Shown: positions 11,738-26,370, counted from the first letter of the stretch. The stretch is DNA of 64,000 bases from Tetragonia tetragonoides (GCA_038025085.1 CM076141.1:23064501-23128500), one strand, 5' to 3'. Notes: a model not told the origin generated them from the sequence alone. Program-made: numbers and translations.

Positions 11738-14700
11738 GTTGAATGAATTTACGCGTTTGAACAGCTCATACGACTAGGGTTATAGAAATTGAGTTCTTTT
11801 GTGTTGTATATTAAGAGAAAGCATCCAAATCCTTTGTTTGCATTCATTTGAGTGTGAAACTACACCTAGGATGTTTACAAGTACAAACAAGCTTCAACTC
11901 AAGCTGTTGAATGAATTTACGCGTTTTAACAGCTCTTACGACTAGGGTGATAGAAATTGAGTTCTTTTGTGTTGTATATTAATAGAAACCATCCAAATAC
12001 TTGGTTTGCATTCATTTGATTGTGAAACTACACCTAGGATGTTTACAAGTACAAACAAGGTTCAACTCAAGCTTTTGAATGTATTTACGCGTTTTAAAAG
12101 CTCATAAGAGTAGGGTGAAAGGGAATTGAGTTCTTTTGTGTTGAATATTAAGAGAAAGAATCCAAATACTTTGTTTGCATTCATTTGAGTGTGAAACTAC
12201 ACCTAGGATGTTTACAGTTACAAACAAGTTTCAACTCAAGCTTTTGAATACATTTACGCTTTTTAAAAGCTCATATGAGTAGCGTGAAAGAGATTTGAGT
12301 TCTTTTGTGTTGTATATTAGGAGAAAGCATCCAAATACTTTGTTTGCATTCATTTGAGTGTGAAACTACACCTAGGATGTTTACAAGTACAAACAAGCTT
12401 CAACTCAAGCTTTTGAATGTATTTACGCGTTTTAAAAGCTCATACGAGTAGGGTGAAAGAGATTTGAGTTCTTTTGTGTTGTATATTAAGAGAAAGCGTC
12501 CAAATACTTTGTTTGCATTCATTTGAGTGTGAAACTGCACCTAGGATGTTTACAAGTACAAACAAGCTTCAACGCAAGCTGTTGAATGAATTTACGCGTT
12601 TTAACAGCTCTTACGACTAGGGCGATAGAAATTGAGTTATTTTGTGTTGTATATTTAGAGAAAGCATCCAAATCCTTTGTTTGCATTCATTTGAGTGTGA
12701 AACTACACATAGGATGTTTACAGTTACAAACAAGTTTCAACTCAAGCTTTTGAATGCATTTACGCGTTTTAAAAGCTCATACGAGTAGGGTGAAAGGGAT
12801 TTGAGTTCTTTTGTGTTGAATATTAAGAGAAAGCATCCAAATACTTTGTTTCCATTGATTTAAGTGTGAAACTACACCTAGGATGTTTACAAGTACAAAC
12901 AAGCTTCAACTCAAGCTGTTGAATCAATTTAAGCGTTTTAACAGCTCTTACGACTAGGGTGATAGAAATTGAGTTCTTTTGTGTTGTATATTAAGAGAAA
13001 GCATTCAAATACTTTGTTTGCATTCATTTGAGTGTGAAACTACACCTAGGATGTTTACAGGTACAAACAAGCTTCAACTCAAGCTTTAGAATGTATTTAC
13101 GCATTTTAGAAGCTCATACGATTAGGGTAAAAGAGATTTGAGTTCTTTTGTGTTGTATATTTAGAGAAAGCATCCAAATCCTTTGTTTGCATTCATTTGA
13201 GTGTGAAACTACACCTAGGATGTTTACAAGTACAAACAAACTTCAACTCAAGCTTTTGAATGTATTTACGCGTTTTAAAAGCTCATACGAGTAGGGTGAA
13301 AGAGATTTGAGTTCTTTTGTGTTGTATATTAAGTGAAAACATCCAAATACTTTGTTTGCATTCATTTGAGTGTGAAACTCTACCTATGATGTTTACGATT
13401 ACAAACAAGCTTCAACTCATGCTTTTGAATTCATTTACGCGTTTTAAAAGCTCATACGAGTAGGGTGAAAGAGATTTGAGTTCTTTTGTGTTGTATATTA
13501 AGAGAAAGCATCCAAATACTTTGTTTGCATTCATTTGAGTGTGAAACTACACCTAGGATGTTTACAAGTACAAATAAGCTTCAACTCAAGCTGTTGAATG
13601 AATTTACGCGTTTTAACAGCTCTTACGACTAGGGCGATAGAAATTGAGTTATTTTGTGTTGTATATTTAGAGAAAGCATCCAAATCCTTTGTTTGCATTC
13701 ATTTGAGTGTGAAACTACACCTAGGATGTTTACAGTTACAAACAACCTTCAACTCATGCTTTTGAATGCATTTACGCGTTTTAAAAGCTCATACGAGTAG
13801 GGTGAAAGAGATTTGAGTTCTTTTGTGTTGTATATTAAGAGAAAGCATCCAAATACTTTGTTTCCATTGATTTAAGTGTGAAACTACACCTAGGATGTTT
13901 TCAAGTACAAACAAGCTTCAACTCAAGCTGTTGAATCAATTTAAGCGTTTTAACAGCTCTTACGACTAGGGTGATAGAAATTGAGTTCTTTTGTGTTGTA
14001 TATTAAGAGAAAGCATTCAAATACTTTGTTTGCATTCATTTGAGTGTGAAACTACACCTAGGATGTTTACAGTTACAAACAAGCTTCGACTCATGCTTTT
14101 GAATTCATTTACGCGTTTTAAAAGCTCATACGAGTAGGGTGAAAGAGATTTGAGTTCTTTTGTGTTGTATAGTAAGAGAAAGCATCCAAATACTTTGTTT
14201 GCATTCATTTGAGTGTGAAACTACACCTAGGATGTTTACAAGTACAAACAAGCTTGAGCTCAAGCTGTTGAATGAATTTACGCGTTTGAACAGCTCATAC
14301 GACTAGGGTTATAGAAATTGAGTTCTTTTGTGTTGTATATTAAGAGAAAGCATCCAAATCCTTTGTTTGCATTCATTTGAGTGTGAAACTACACCTAGGA
14401 TGTTTACAAGTACAAACAAGCTTCAACTCAAGCTGTTGAATGAATTTACGCGTTTTAACAGCTCTTACGACTAGGGTGATAGAAATTGAGTTCTTTTGTG
14501 TTGTATATTAATAGAAACCATCCAAATACTTGGTTTGCATTCATTTGATTGTGAAACTACACCTAGGATGTTTACAAGTACAAACAAGGTTCAACTCAAG
14601 CTTTTGAATGTATTTACGCGTTTTAAAAGCTCATAAGAGTAGGGTGAAAGGGAATTGAGTTCTTTTGTGTTGAATATTAAGAGAAAGAATCCAAATACTT

Positions 14701-15082
14701 TGTTTGCATTCATTTGAGTGTGAAACTACACCTAGGATGTTTACAGTTGCAAACAAGCTTCAACTCAAGCTTTTGAATGCATTTACGCGTTTTAAAAGCT
14801 CATACAAGTATGGTGAAAGGGATTTGAGTTCTTTTGTGTTGAATATTAAGAGAAAGCATCCAAATACTTTGTTTCCATTGATTTAAGTGTGAAACTACAC
14901 CTAGGATGTTTACAAGTACAAACAAGCTTCAACTCAAGCTGTTGAATCAATTTAAGCGTTTTAACAGCTCTTACGACTAGGGTGATAGAAATTGAGTTCT
15001 TTTGTGTTGTATATTAAGAGAAAGCATCCAAATACTTTGTTTGCATTCATTTGAGTGTGAAACTACACCTAGGATGTTTACG

Positions 15083-16959
15083 ATTACAAACAAGCTTCAA
15101 CTCATGCTTTTGAATTCATTTACGCGTTTTAAAAGCTCATACGAGTAGGGTGAAAGAGATTTGAGTTCTTTTGTGTTGTATTTTAAGAGAAAGCATCCAA
15201 ATACTTTGTTCGCATTCATTTGAGTGTGAAACTACACCTAGGATTTTTACAAGTACAAACAAGCTTCAACTCATGCTTTTGAATGTATTTACGCGTTTTA
15301 AAAGCTCATACGAGTAGGGTGAAAGAGATTTGAGTTCTTTTGTGTTGCATATTAAGAGAAAGCATCCAAATACTTTGTTTGCATTCATTTGAGCGTGAAA
15401 CTACACCTAGGATGTTTACAAGTACAAACAAGCTTCAACTCAAGCTGTTTAATGAATTTAATCGTTTTAACAGCTCTTACGACTAGGGTGATAGAAATTG
15501 AGTTCTTTTGTGTTGTATATTAATAGAAACCATCCAAATACTTTGTTTGCATTCATTTGAGTGTGAAACTACACCTAGGATGTTTACAGTTACAAACAAG
15601 CTTCAACTCATGCTTTTGAATTCATTTACGCGTTTTAAAAGCTCATACGAGTAGGGTGAAAGAGATTTGAGTTCTTTTGTGTTGTATATTAAGAGAAAGC
15701 GTCCAAATACTTTGTTTGCATTCATTTGAGTGTGAAACTGCACCTAGGATGTTTACAAGTACAAACAAGCTTCAACTCATGCTTTTGAATGTATTTACGC
15801 GTTTTAAAAGCTTATACGAGTAGGGTGAAAGAGATTTGAGTTCTTTTGTGTTGCATATTAAGAGAAAGCATCCAAATACTTTGTTTGCATTCATTTGAGT
15901 GTGAAACTACACCTAGGATGTTTACAAGTACAAACAAGCTTCAACTCAAGCTGTTGAAGGAATTTACGCGTTTTAACAGCTCTTACGACTAGGGCGATAG
16001 AAATTGAGTTATTTTGTGTTGTATATTTAGAGAAAGCATCCAAATCCTTTGTTTGCATTCATTTGAGTGTGAAACTACACCTAGGATGTTTACAAGTACA
16101 AACAAACTTCAACTCAAGCTTTTGAATGTATTTACGCGTTTTAAAAGCTCATACGAGTAGGGTGAAAGAGATTTGAGTTCCTTTGTGTTGTATATTAAGA
16201 GAAAACATCCAAATACTTTGTTTGCATTCATTTGAGTGTGAAACTCTACCTATGATGTTTACAGTTACAAACAAGCTTCAACTCATGCTTTTGAATTCAT
16301 TTACGCGTTTTAAAAGCTCATACGAGTAGGGTGAAAGAGATTTGAGTTCTTTTGTGTTGTATATTAAGAGAAAGCATCCAAATACTTTGTTCGCATTCAT
16401 TTGAGTGTGAAACTACACCTAGGATTTTTACAAGTACAAACAAGCTTCAACTCATGCTTTTGAATGTATTTACGCGTTTTAAAAACTCATACGAGTAGGG
16501 TGAAAGAGATTTGAGTTGTTTTGTGTTGCATATTAAGAGAAAGCATCCAAATACTTTGTTTGCATTCATTTGAGCGTGAAACTACACCTAGGATGTTTAC
16601 AAGTACAAACAAGCTTCAACTCAAGCTGTTTAATGAATTTAATCGTTTTAACAGCTCTTACGACTAGGGTGATAGAAATTGAGTTCTTTTGTGTTGTATA
16701 TTAATAGAAACCATCCAAATACTTTGTTTGCATTCATTTGAGTGTGAAACTACACCTAGGATGTTTACAGTTACAAACAAGCTTCAACTCATGCTTTTGA
16801 ATTCATTTACGCGTTTTAAAAGCTCATACGAGTAGGGTGAAAGAGATTTGAGTTCTTTTGTGTTGTATATTAAGAGAAAGCGTCCAAATACTTTGTTTGC
16901 ATTCATTTGAGTGTGAAACTGCACCTAGGATGTTTACAAGTACAAACAAGCTTCAACTC
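15083..16959. repeat. 7-monomer repeat, period 1181 bp
   Basis: The marker GTTTAATGAATTTAATCG occurs at 15447 and 16628, and the marker TTCGCATTC also recurs at a 1181 bp offset (five 169 bp plus two 168 bp monomers). One full unit plus about 60% of a second is present before the array jumps to the start of the 43-monomer unit at 16960. Confidence 0.85.
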
Positions 16960-19216
16960 AAGCTTTAGAATGTATTTACGCGTTTTAAAAGCTCATACGA
17001 GTAGGGTAAAAGAGATTTGAGTTCTTTGTTGTATATTAAGAGAAAGCATCCAAATACTTTGTTTGCATTCATTTGAGTGTGAAACTACACCTAGTATGTT
17101 TACAAGTAAAAACAAGCTTCAACTCAAGCTGTTGAATGAATTTACGCGTTTGAACAGCTCTTACGACTAGTGTTATAGAAATTGAGTTCTTTTGTGTTGT
17201 ATATTAAGAGAAAGCATCCAAATCCTTTGTTTGCATTCATTTGAGTGTGAAACTACACCTAGGATGTTTACAAGTACAAACAAGCTTCAACTCAAGCTGT
17301 TGAATAAATTTACGCGTTTTAACAGCTCTTACGACTAGGATGATAGAAATTGAGTTCTTTTGTGTTGTATATTAATAGAAACCATCCAAATACTTTGTTT
17401 GCATTCATTGAGTGTGAAACTACACCTAGGATGTTTACAAGTACAAACAAGCTTCAACTCAAGCTTTTGAATGTATTTACGCGTTTTAAAAGCTCATACG
17501 AGTAGGGTGAAAGGGATTTGAGTTCTTTTGTGTTGAATATTAAGAGAAAGCATCCAAATACTTTGTTTACATTCATTTGAGTGTGCAACTACACCTAGGA
17601 TGTTTACAGTTACAAACAAGTTTCAACTCAAGCTTTTGAATGCATTTATGCGTTCTAAAAGCTCATACGAGTAGCGTGAAAGAGATTTGAGTTCTTTTGC
17701 GTTGTATATTAAGAGAAAGCATCCAAATACTTTGTTTGCATTCATTTGAGTGTGAAACTACACCTAGGATGTTTACAAGTACAAACAAGCTTCAACACAA
17801 GCTTTTGAATGTATTTACGCGTTTTAAAAGCTCATACGAGTAGGGTGAAAGAGATTTGAGTTCTTTTGTGTTGCATATTAAGAGAAAGCATCCAAATACT
17901 TTGTTTGCATTCATTTGAGCGTGAAACTACACCTAGGATGTTTACAAGTACAAACAAGCTTCAACTCAAGCTGTTTAATGAATTTAATCGTTTTAACAGC
18001 TCTTACGACTAGGGTGATAGAAATTGAGTTCTTTTGTGTTGTATATTAATAGAAACCATCCAAATACTTTGTTTGCATTCATTTGAGTGTGAAACTACAC
18101 CTAGGATGTTTACAGTTACAAACAAGCTTCAACTCATGCTTTTGAATTCATTTACGCGTTTTAAAAGCTCATACGAGTAGGGTGAAAGAGATTTGAGTTC
18201 TTTTGTGTTGTATATTAAGAGAAAGCGTCCAAATACTTTGTTTGCATTCATTTGAGTGTGAAACTGCACCTAGGATGTTTACAAGTACAAACAAGCTTCA
18301 ACTCAAGCTTTAGAATGTATTTACGCGTTTTAAAAGCTCATACGAGTAGGGTAAAAGAGATTTGAGTTCTTTGTTGTATATTAAGAGAAAGCATCCAAAT
18401 ACTTTGTTTGCATTCATTTGAGTGTGAAACTACACCTAGTATGTTTACAAGTAAAAACAAGCTTCAACTCAAGCTGTTGAATGAATTTACGCGTTTGAAC
18501 AGCTCTTACGACTAGTGTTATAGAAATTGAGTTCTTTTGTGTTGTATATTAAGAGAAAGCATCCAAATCCTTTGTTTGCATTCATTTGAGTGTGAAACTA
18601 CACCTAGGATGTTTACAAGTACAAACAAGCTTCAACTCAAGCTGTTGAATGAATTTACGCGTTTTAACAGCTCTTACGACTAGGATGATAGAAATTGAGT
18701 TCTTTTGTGTTGTATATTAATAGAAACCATCCAAATACTTTGTTTGCATTCATTGAGTGTGAAACTACACCTAGGATGTTTACAAGTACAAACAAGCTTC
18801 AACTCAAGCTTTTGAATGTATTTACGCGTTTTAAAAGCTCATACGAGTAGGGTGAAAGGGATTTGAGTTCTTTTGTGTTGAATATTAAGAGAAAGCATCC
18901 AAATACTTTGTTTACATTCATTTGAGTGTGCAACTACACCTAGGATGTTTACAGTTACAAACAAGTTTCAACTCAAGCTTTTGAATGCATTTATGCGTTC
19001 TAAAAGCTCATACGAGTAGCGTGAAAGAGATTTGAGTTCTTTTGTGTTGTATATTAAGAGAAAGCATCCAAATACTTTGTTTGCATTCATTTGAGTGTGA
19101 AACTACACCTAGGATGTTTACAAGTACAAACAAGCTTCAACACAAGCTTTTGAATGTATTTACGCGTTTTAAAAGCTCATACGAGTAGGGTGAAAGAGAT
19201 TTGAGTTCTTTTGTGT
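16527..19216. repeat. 8-monomer tandem duplication (1345 bp x 2)
   Basis: Units 16527-17871 and 17872-19216 match at a 1345 bp offset: GTTCTTTGTTGTAT at 17021 and 18366, GTTTAATGAATTTAATCG at 16628 and 17973. The unit spans the 43-mer junction at 16960, so it must be younger than the 43-monomer duplication. Confidence 0.87.
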
Positions 19217-22200
19217 TGTATCTTAAGAGAAAGCATCCAAATACTTTTTTTGCATTCATTTGAGTGTGAAACTACACCTAGGATGTTTACAAGTACAAAC
19301 AAGCTTCAACTCATGCTGTTAAATGAATTTACGCGTTTTAACAGCTCTTACGAGTAGGGTGAAAGAGATTTGAGTTCTTTTGTGTTGTATAGTAAGAGAA
19401 AGCATCCAAATACTTTGTTTGCATTCATTTGAGTGTGAAACTACACCTAGGATGTTTACAAGTACAAAAAAGCTTCAACTCAAGCTTTTGAATGTATTTA
19501 CGCGTTTTAAAAGCTCATACGAGTAGGGTGAAAGAGATTTGAGTTCTTTTGTGTTGTATATTAAGAGAAAGCATCCAAATACTTTGTTTGCATTCATTTG
19601 AGTGTGAAACTACACCTAGGATGTTTACAAGTACAAATAAGCTTCAACTCAAGCTGTTGAATGAATTTACGCGTTTTAACAGCTCTTACGACTAGGGCGA
19701 TAGAAATTGAGTTATTTTGTGTTTTATATTTAGAGAAAGCATCCAAATCCTTTGTTTGCATTCATTTGAGTGTGAAACTACACCTAGGATGTTTACAGTT
19801 ACAAACAACCTTCAACTCATGCTTTTGAATGCATTTACGCGTTTTAAAAGCTCATACGAGTAGGGTGAAAGAGATTTGAGTTCTTTTGTGTTGTATATTA
19901 AGAGAAAGCATCCAAATACTTTGTTTCCATTGATTTAAGTGTGAAACTACACCTAGGATGTTTTCAAGTCCAAACAAGCTTCAACTCAAGCTGTTGAATC
20001 AATTTAAGCGTTTTAACAGCTCTTACGACTAGGGTGATAGAAATTGAGTTCTTTTGTGTTGTATATTAAGAGAAAGCATTCAAATACTTTGTTTGCATTC
20101 ATTTGAGTGTGAAACTACACCTAGGATGTTTACAGTTACAAACAAGCTTCGACTCATGCTTTTGAATTCATTTACGCGTTTTAAAAGCTCATACGAGTAG
20201 GGTGAAAGAGATTTGAGTTCTTTTGTGTTGTATAGTAAGAGAAAGCATCCAAATACTTTGTTTGCATTCATTCGAGTGTGAAACTACACCTAGGATGTTG
20301 ACAAGTACAAACAAGCTTGAGCTCAAGCTGTTGAATGAATTTACGCGTTTGAACAGCTCATACGACTAGGGTTATAGAAATTGAGTTCTTTTGTGTTGTA
20401 TATTAAGAGAAAGCATCCAAATCCTTTGTTTGCATTCATTTGAGTGTGAAACTACACCTAGGATGTTTACAAGTACAAACAAGCTTCAACTCAAGCTGTT
20501 GAATGAATTTACGCGTTTTAACAGCTCTTACGACTAGGGTGATAGAAATTGAGTTCTTTTGTGTTGTATATTAATAGAAACCATCCAAATACTTGGTTTG
20601 CATTCATTTGATTGTGAAACTACACCTAGGATGTTTACAAGTACAAACAAGGTTCAACTCAAGCTTTTGAATGTATTTACGCGTTTTAAAAGCTCATAAG
20701 AGTAGGGTGAAAGGGAATTGAGTTCTTTTGTGTTGAATATTAAGAGAAAGAATCCAAATACTTTGTTTGCATTCATTTGAGTGTGAAACTACACCTAGGA
20801 TGTTTACAGTTACAAACAAGTTTCAACTCAAGCTTTTGAATACATTTACGCGTTTTAAAAGCTCATATGAGTAGCGTGAAAGAGATTTGAGTTCTTTTGT
20901 GTTGTATATTAAGAGAAAGCGTCCAAATACTTTGTTTGCATTCATTTGAGTGTGAAACTGCACCTAGGATGTTTACAAGTACAAACAAGCTTCAACGCAA
21001 GCTGTTGAATGAATTTACGCGTTTTAACAGCTCTTACGACTAGGGCGATAGAAATTGAGTTATTTTGTGTTGTATATTTAGAGAAAGCATCCAATTCCTT
21101 TGTTTGCATTCATTTGAGTGTGAAACTACACATAGGATGTTTACAGTTACAAACAAGTTTCAACTCAAGCTTTTGAATGCATTTACGCGTTTTAAAAGCT
21201 CATACGAGTAGGGTGAAAGGGATTTGAGTTCTTTTGTGTTGAATATTAAGAGAAAGCATCCAAATACTTTGTTTCCATTGATTTAAGTGTGAAACTACAC
21301 CTAGGATGTTTACAAGTACAAACAAGCTTCAACTCAAGCTGTTGAATCAATTTAAGCGTTTTAACAGCTCTTACGACTAGGGTGATAGAAATTGAGTTCT
21401 TTTGTGTTGTATATTAAGAGAAAGCATTCAAATACTTTGTTTGCATTCATTTGAGTGTGAAACTACACCTAGGATGTTTACAGGTACAAACAAGCTTCAA
21501 CTGAAGCTTTAGAATGTATTTACGCATTTTAGAAGCTCATACGATTAGGGTAAAAGAGATTTGAGTTCTTTTGTGTTGTATATTTAGAGAAAGCATCCAA
21601 ATCCTTTGTTTGCATTCATTTGAGTGTGAAACTACACCTAGGATGTTTACAAGTACAAACAAACTTCAACTCAAGCTTTTGAATGTATTTACGCGTTTTA
21701 AAAGCTCATACGAGTAGGGTGAAAGAGATTTGAGTTCTTTTGTGTTGTATATTAAGTGAAAACATCCAAATACTTTGTTTGCATTCATTTGAGTGTGAAA
21801 CTCTACCTATGATGTTTACGATTACAAACAAGCTTCAACTCATGCTTTTGAATTCATTTACGCGTTTTAAAAGCTCATACGAGTAGGGTGAAAGAGATTT
21901 GAGTTCTTTTGTGTTGTATATTAAGAGAAAGCATCCAAATACTTTGTTTGCATTCATTTGAGTGTGAAACTACACCTAGGATGTTTACAAGTACAAATAA
22001 GCTTCAACTCAAGCTGTTGAATGAATTTACGCGTTTTAACAGCTCTTACGACTAGGGCGATAGAAATTGAGTTATTTTGTGTTGTATATTTAGAGAAAGC
22101 ATCCAAATCCTTTGTTTGCATTCATTTGAGTGTGAAACTACACCTAGGATGTTTACAGTTACAAACAACCTTCAACTCATGCTTTTGAATGCATTTACGC

Positions 22201-25200
22201 GTTTTAAAAGCTCATACGAGTAGGGTGAAAGAGATTTGAGTTCTTTTGTGTTGTATATTAAGAGAAAGCATCCAAATACTTTGTTTCCATTGATTTAAGT
22301 GTGAAACTACACCTAGGATGTTTTCAAGTACAAACAAGCTTCAACTCAAGCTGTTGAATCAATTTAAGCGTTTTAACAGCTCTTACGACTAGGGTGATAG
22401 AAATTGAGTTCTTTTGTGTTGTATATTAAGAGAAAGCATTCAAATACTTTGTTTGCATTCATTTGAGTGTGAAACTACACCTAGGATGTTTACAGTTACA
22501 AACAAGCTTCGACTCATGCTTTTGAATTCATTTACGCGTTTTAAAAGCTCATACGAGTAGGGTGAAAGAGATTTGAGTTCTTTTGTGTTGTATAGTAAGA
22601 GAAAGCATCCAAATACTTTGTTTGCATTCATTTGAGTGTGAAACTACACCTAGGATGTTTACAAGTACAAACAAGCTTGAGCTCAAGCTGTTGAATGAAT
22701 TTACGCGTTTGAACAGCTCATACGACTAGGGTTATAGAAATTGAGTTCTTTTGTGTTGTATATTAAGAGAAAGCATCCAAATCCTTTGTTTGCATTCATT
22801 TGAGTGTGAAACTACACCTAGGATGTTTACAAGTACAAACAAGCTTCAACTCAAGCTGTTGAATGAATTTACGCGTTTTAACAGCTCTTACGACTAGGGT
22901 GATAGAAATTGAGTTCTTTTGTGTTGTATATTAATAGAAACCATCCAAATACTTGGTTTGCATTCATTTGATTGTGAAACTACACCTAGGATGTTTACAA
23001 GTACAAACAAGGTTCAACTCAAGCTTTTGAATGTATTTACGCGTTTTAAAAGCTCATAAGAGTAGGGTGAAAGGGAATTGAGTTCTTTTGTGTTGAATAT
23101 TAAGAGAAAGAATCCAAATACTTTGTTTGCATTCATTTGAGTGTGAAACTACACCTAGGATGTTTACAGTTGCAAACAAGCTTCAACTCAAACTTTTGAA
23201 TGCATTTACGCGTTTTAAAAGCTCATACGAGTAGGGTGAAAGGGATTTGAGTTCTTTTGTGTTGAATATTAAGAGAAAGCATCCAAATACTTTGTTTCCA
23301 TTGATTTAAGTGTGAAACTACACCTAGGATGTTTACAAGTACAAACAAGCTTCAACTCAAGCTGTTGAATCAATTTAAGCGTTTTAACAGCTCTTACGAC
23401 TAGGGTGATAGAAATTGAGTTCTTTTGTGTTGTATATTAAGAGAAAGCATCCAAATACTTTGTTTGCATTCATTTGAGTGTGAAACTACACCTAGGATGT
23501 TTACGATTACAAACAAGCTTCAACTCATGCTTTTGAATTCATTTACGCGTTTTAAAAGCTCATACGAGTAGGGTGAAAGAGATTTGAGTTCTTTTGTGTT
23601 GTATTTTAAGAGAAAGCATCCAAATACTTTGTTCGCATTCATTTGAGTGTGAAACTACACCTAGGATTTTTACAAGTACAAACAAGCTTCAACTCATGCT
23701 TTTGAATGTATTTACGCGTTTTAAAAGCTCATACGAGTAGGGTGAAAGAGATTTGAGTTCTTTTGTGTTGCATATTAAGAGAAAGCATCCAAATACTTTG
23801 TTTGCATTCATTTGAGCGTGAAACTACACCTAGGATGTTTACAAGTACAAACAAGCTTCAACTCAAGCTGTTTAATGAATTTAATCGTTTTAACAGCTCT
23901 TACGACTAGGGTGATAGAAATTGAGTTCTTTTGTGTTGTATATTAATAGAAACCATCCAAATACTTTGTTTGCATTCATTTGAGTGTGAAACTACACCTA
24001 GGATGTTTACAGTTACAAACAAGCTTCAACTCATGCTTTTGAATTCATTTACGCGTTTTAAAAGCTCATACGAGTAGGGTGAAAGAGATTTGAGTTCTTT
24101 TGTGTTGTATATTAAGAGAAAGCGTCCAAATACTTTGTTTGCATTCATTTGAGTGTGAAACTGCACCTAGGATGTTTACAAGTACAAACAAGCTTCAACT
24201 CATGCTTTTGAATGTATTTACGCGTTTTAAAAGCTTATACGAGTAGGGTGAAAGAGATTTGAGTTCTTTTGTGTTGCATATTAAGAGAAAGCATCCAAAT
24301 ACTTTGTTTGCATTCATTTGAGTGTGAAACTACACCTAGGATGTTTACAAGTACAAACAAGCTTCAACTCAAGCTGTTGAAGGAATTTACGCGTTTTAAC
24401 AGCTCTTACGACTAGGGCGATAGAAATTGAGTTATTTTGTGTTGTATATTTAGAGAAAGCATCCAAATCCTTTGTTTGCATTCATTTGAGTGTGAAACTA
24501 CACCTAGGATGTTTACAAGTACAAACAAACTTCAACTCAAGCTTTTGAATGTATTTACGCGTTTTAAAAGCTCATACGAGTAGGGTGAAAGAGATTTGAG
24601 TTCCTTTGTGTTGTATATTAAGAGAAAACATCCAAATACTTTGTTTGCATTCATTTGAGTGTGAAACTCTACCTATGATGTTTACAGTTACAAACAAGCT
24701 TCAACTCATGCTTTTGAATTCATTTACGCGTTTTAAAAGCTCATACGAGTAGGGTGAAAGAGATTTGAGTTCTTTTGTGTTGTATATTAAGAGAAAGCAT
24801 CCAAATACTTTGTTCGCATTCATTTGAGTGTGAAACTACACCTAGGATTTTTACAAGTACAAACAAGCTTCAACTCATGCTTTTGAATGTATTTACGCGT
24901 TTTAAAAGCTCATACGAGTAGGGTGAAAGTGATTTGAGTTCTTTTGTGTTGCATATTAAGAGAAAGCATCCAAATACTTTGTTTGCATTCATTTGAGCGT
25001 GAAACTACACCTAGGATGTTTACAAGTACAAACAAGCTTCAACTCAAGCTGTTTAATGAATTTAATCGTTTTAACAGCTCTTACGACTAGGGTGATAGAA
25101 ATTGAGTTCTTTTGTGTTGTATATTAATAGAAACCATCCAAATACTTTGTTTGCATTCATTTGAGTGTGAAACTACACCTAGGATGTTTACAGTTACAAA

Positions 25201-25382
25201 CAAGCTTCAACTCATGCTTTTGAATTCATTTACGCGTTTTAAAAGCTCATACGAGTAGGGTGAAAGAGATTTGAGTTCTTTTGTGTTGTATAATAAGAGA
25301 AAGCGTCCAAATACTTTGTTTGCATTCATTTGAGTGTGAAACTGCACCTAGGATGTTTACAAGTACAAACAAGCTTCAACTC
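16960..25382. repeat. 43-monomer higher-order unit, copy 2, enlarged
   Basis: Second copy of 9713-16959, enlarged by the 8-monomer duplication and shortened by one monomer relative to copy 1 at about 12.3/20.9 kb. Matching markers lie at +8592 (11488 to 20080) and then +8423 (14017 to 22440; 15447 to 23870; 16628 to 25051). It contains only A and B monomers. Confidence 0.85.
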
Positions 25383-26370
25383 ATGCTTTTGAATGTATTT
25401 ACGCGTTTTAAAAGCTCATACGAGTAGGGTGAAAGAGATTTGAGTTCTTTTGTGTTGCGTATTAAGAGAAAGCATCCAAATACTTTGTTTGCATTCATTT
25501 GAGCGTGAAACTACACCTAGGATGTTTACAAGTACAAACAAGCTTCAACTCAAGCTGTTGAAGGAATTTACGCGTTTTAACAGCTCTTACGACTAGGGCG
25601 ATAGAAATTGAGTTATTTTGTGTTGTATATTTAGAGAAAGCATCCAAATCCTTTGTTTGCATTCATTTGAGTGTGAAACTACACCTAGGATGTTTACAAG
25701 TACAAACAAACTTCAACTCAAGCTTTTGAATGTATTTACGCGTTTTAAAAGCTCATACGAGTAGGGTGAAAGAGATTTGAGTTCTTTTGTGTTGTATATT
25801 AAGAGAAAACATCCAAATACTTTGTTTGCATTCATTTGAGTGTGAAACTCTACCTATGATGGTTACAGTTACAAACAAGCTTCAACTTATGCTTTTGAAT
25901 TCATTTACGCGTTTTAAAAGCTCATACGAGTAGGGTGAAAGAGATTTGAGTTCTTTTGTGTTGTATATTAAGAGAAAGCATCCAAATACTTTGTTCGCAT
26001 TCATTTGAGTGTGAAACTACACCTAGGATTTTTACAAGTACAAACAAGCTTCAACTCATGCTTTTGAATGTATTTACGCGTTTTAAAAGCTCATACGAGT
26101 AGGGTGAAAGAGATTTGAGTTCTTTTGTGTTGCATATTAAGAGAAAGCATCCAAATACTTTGTTTGCATTCATTTGAGCGTGAAACTACACCTAGGATGT
26201 TTACAAGTACAAACAAGCTTCAACTCAAGCTGTTTAATGAATTTAATCGTTTTAACAGCTCTTACGACTAGGGTGATAGAAATTGAGTTCTTTTGTGTTG
26301 TATATTAATAGAAACCATCCAAATACTTTGTTTGCATTCATTTGAGTGTGAAACTACACCTAGGATGTTT
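23506..26370. repeat. 7-monomer repeat, period 1181 bp, about 2.5 units
   Basis: GTTTAATGAATTTAATCG occurs at 23870, 25051 and 26232, exactly 1181 bp apart. The first copy of this tract (15.1-17.0 kb) has only two markers, so a unit was gained here or lost there after the 43-monomer duplication. Confidence 0.85.

Larger units (their letters stand above)
9713..16959. repeat. 43-monomer higher-order unit, copy 1 (about 7.25 kb)
   Basis: The sequence from about 9713 recurs at 16960 with an offset of 7247 bp (43 monomers), shown by the deletion marker GTTCTTTGTTGTAT at 9774 and 17021. Farther right the offset becomes 8592 bp and then 8423 bp because of two later events. Within the unit, a sub-block near 11.0-12.3 kb recurs near 13.5-14.8 kb (offset 2529 bp, 15 monomers). 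Its last 1.9 kb is a 7-monomer tandem. It contains A and B monomers only. Confidence 0.85.
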
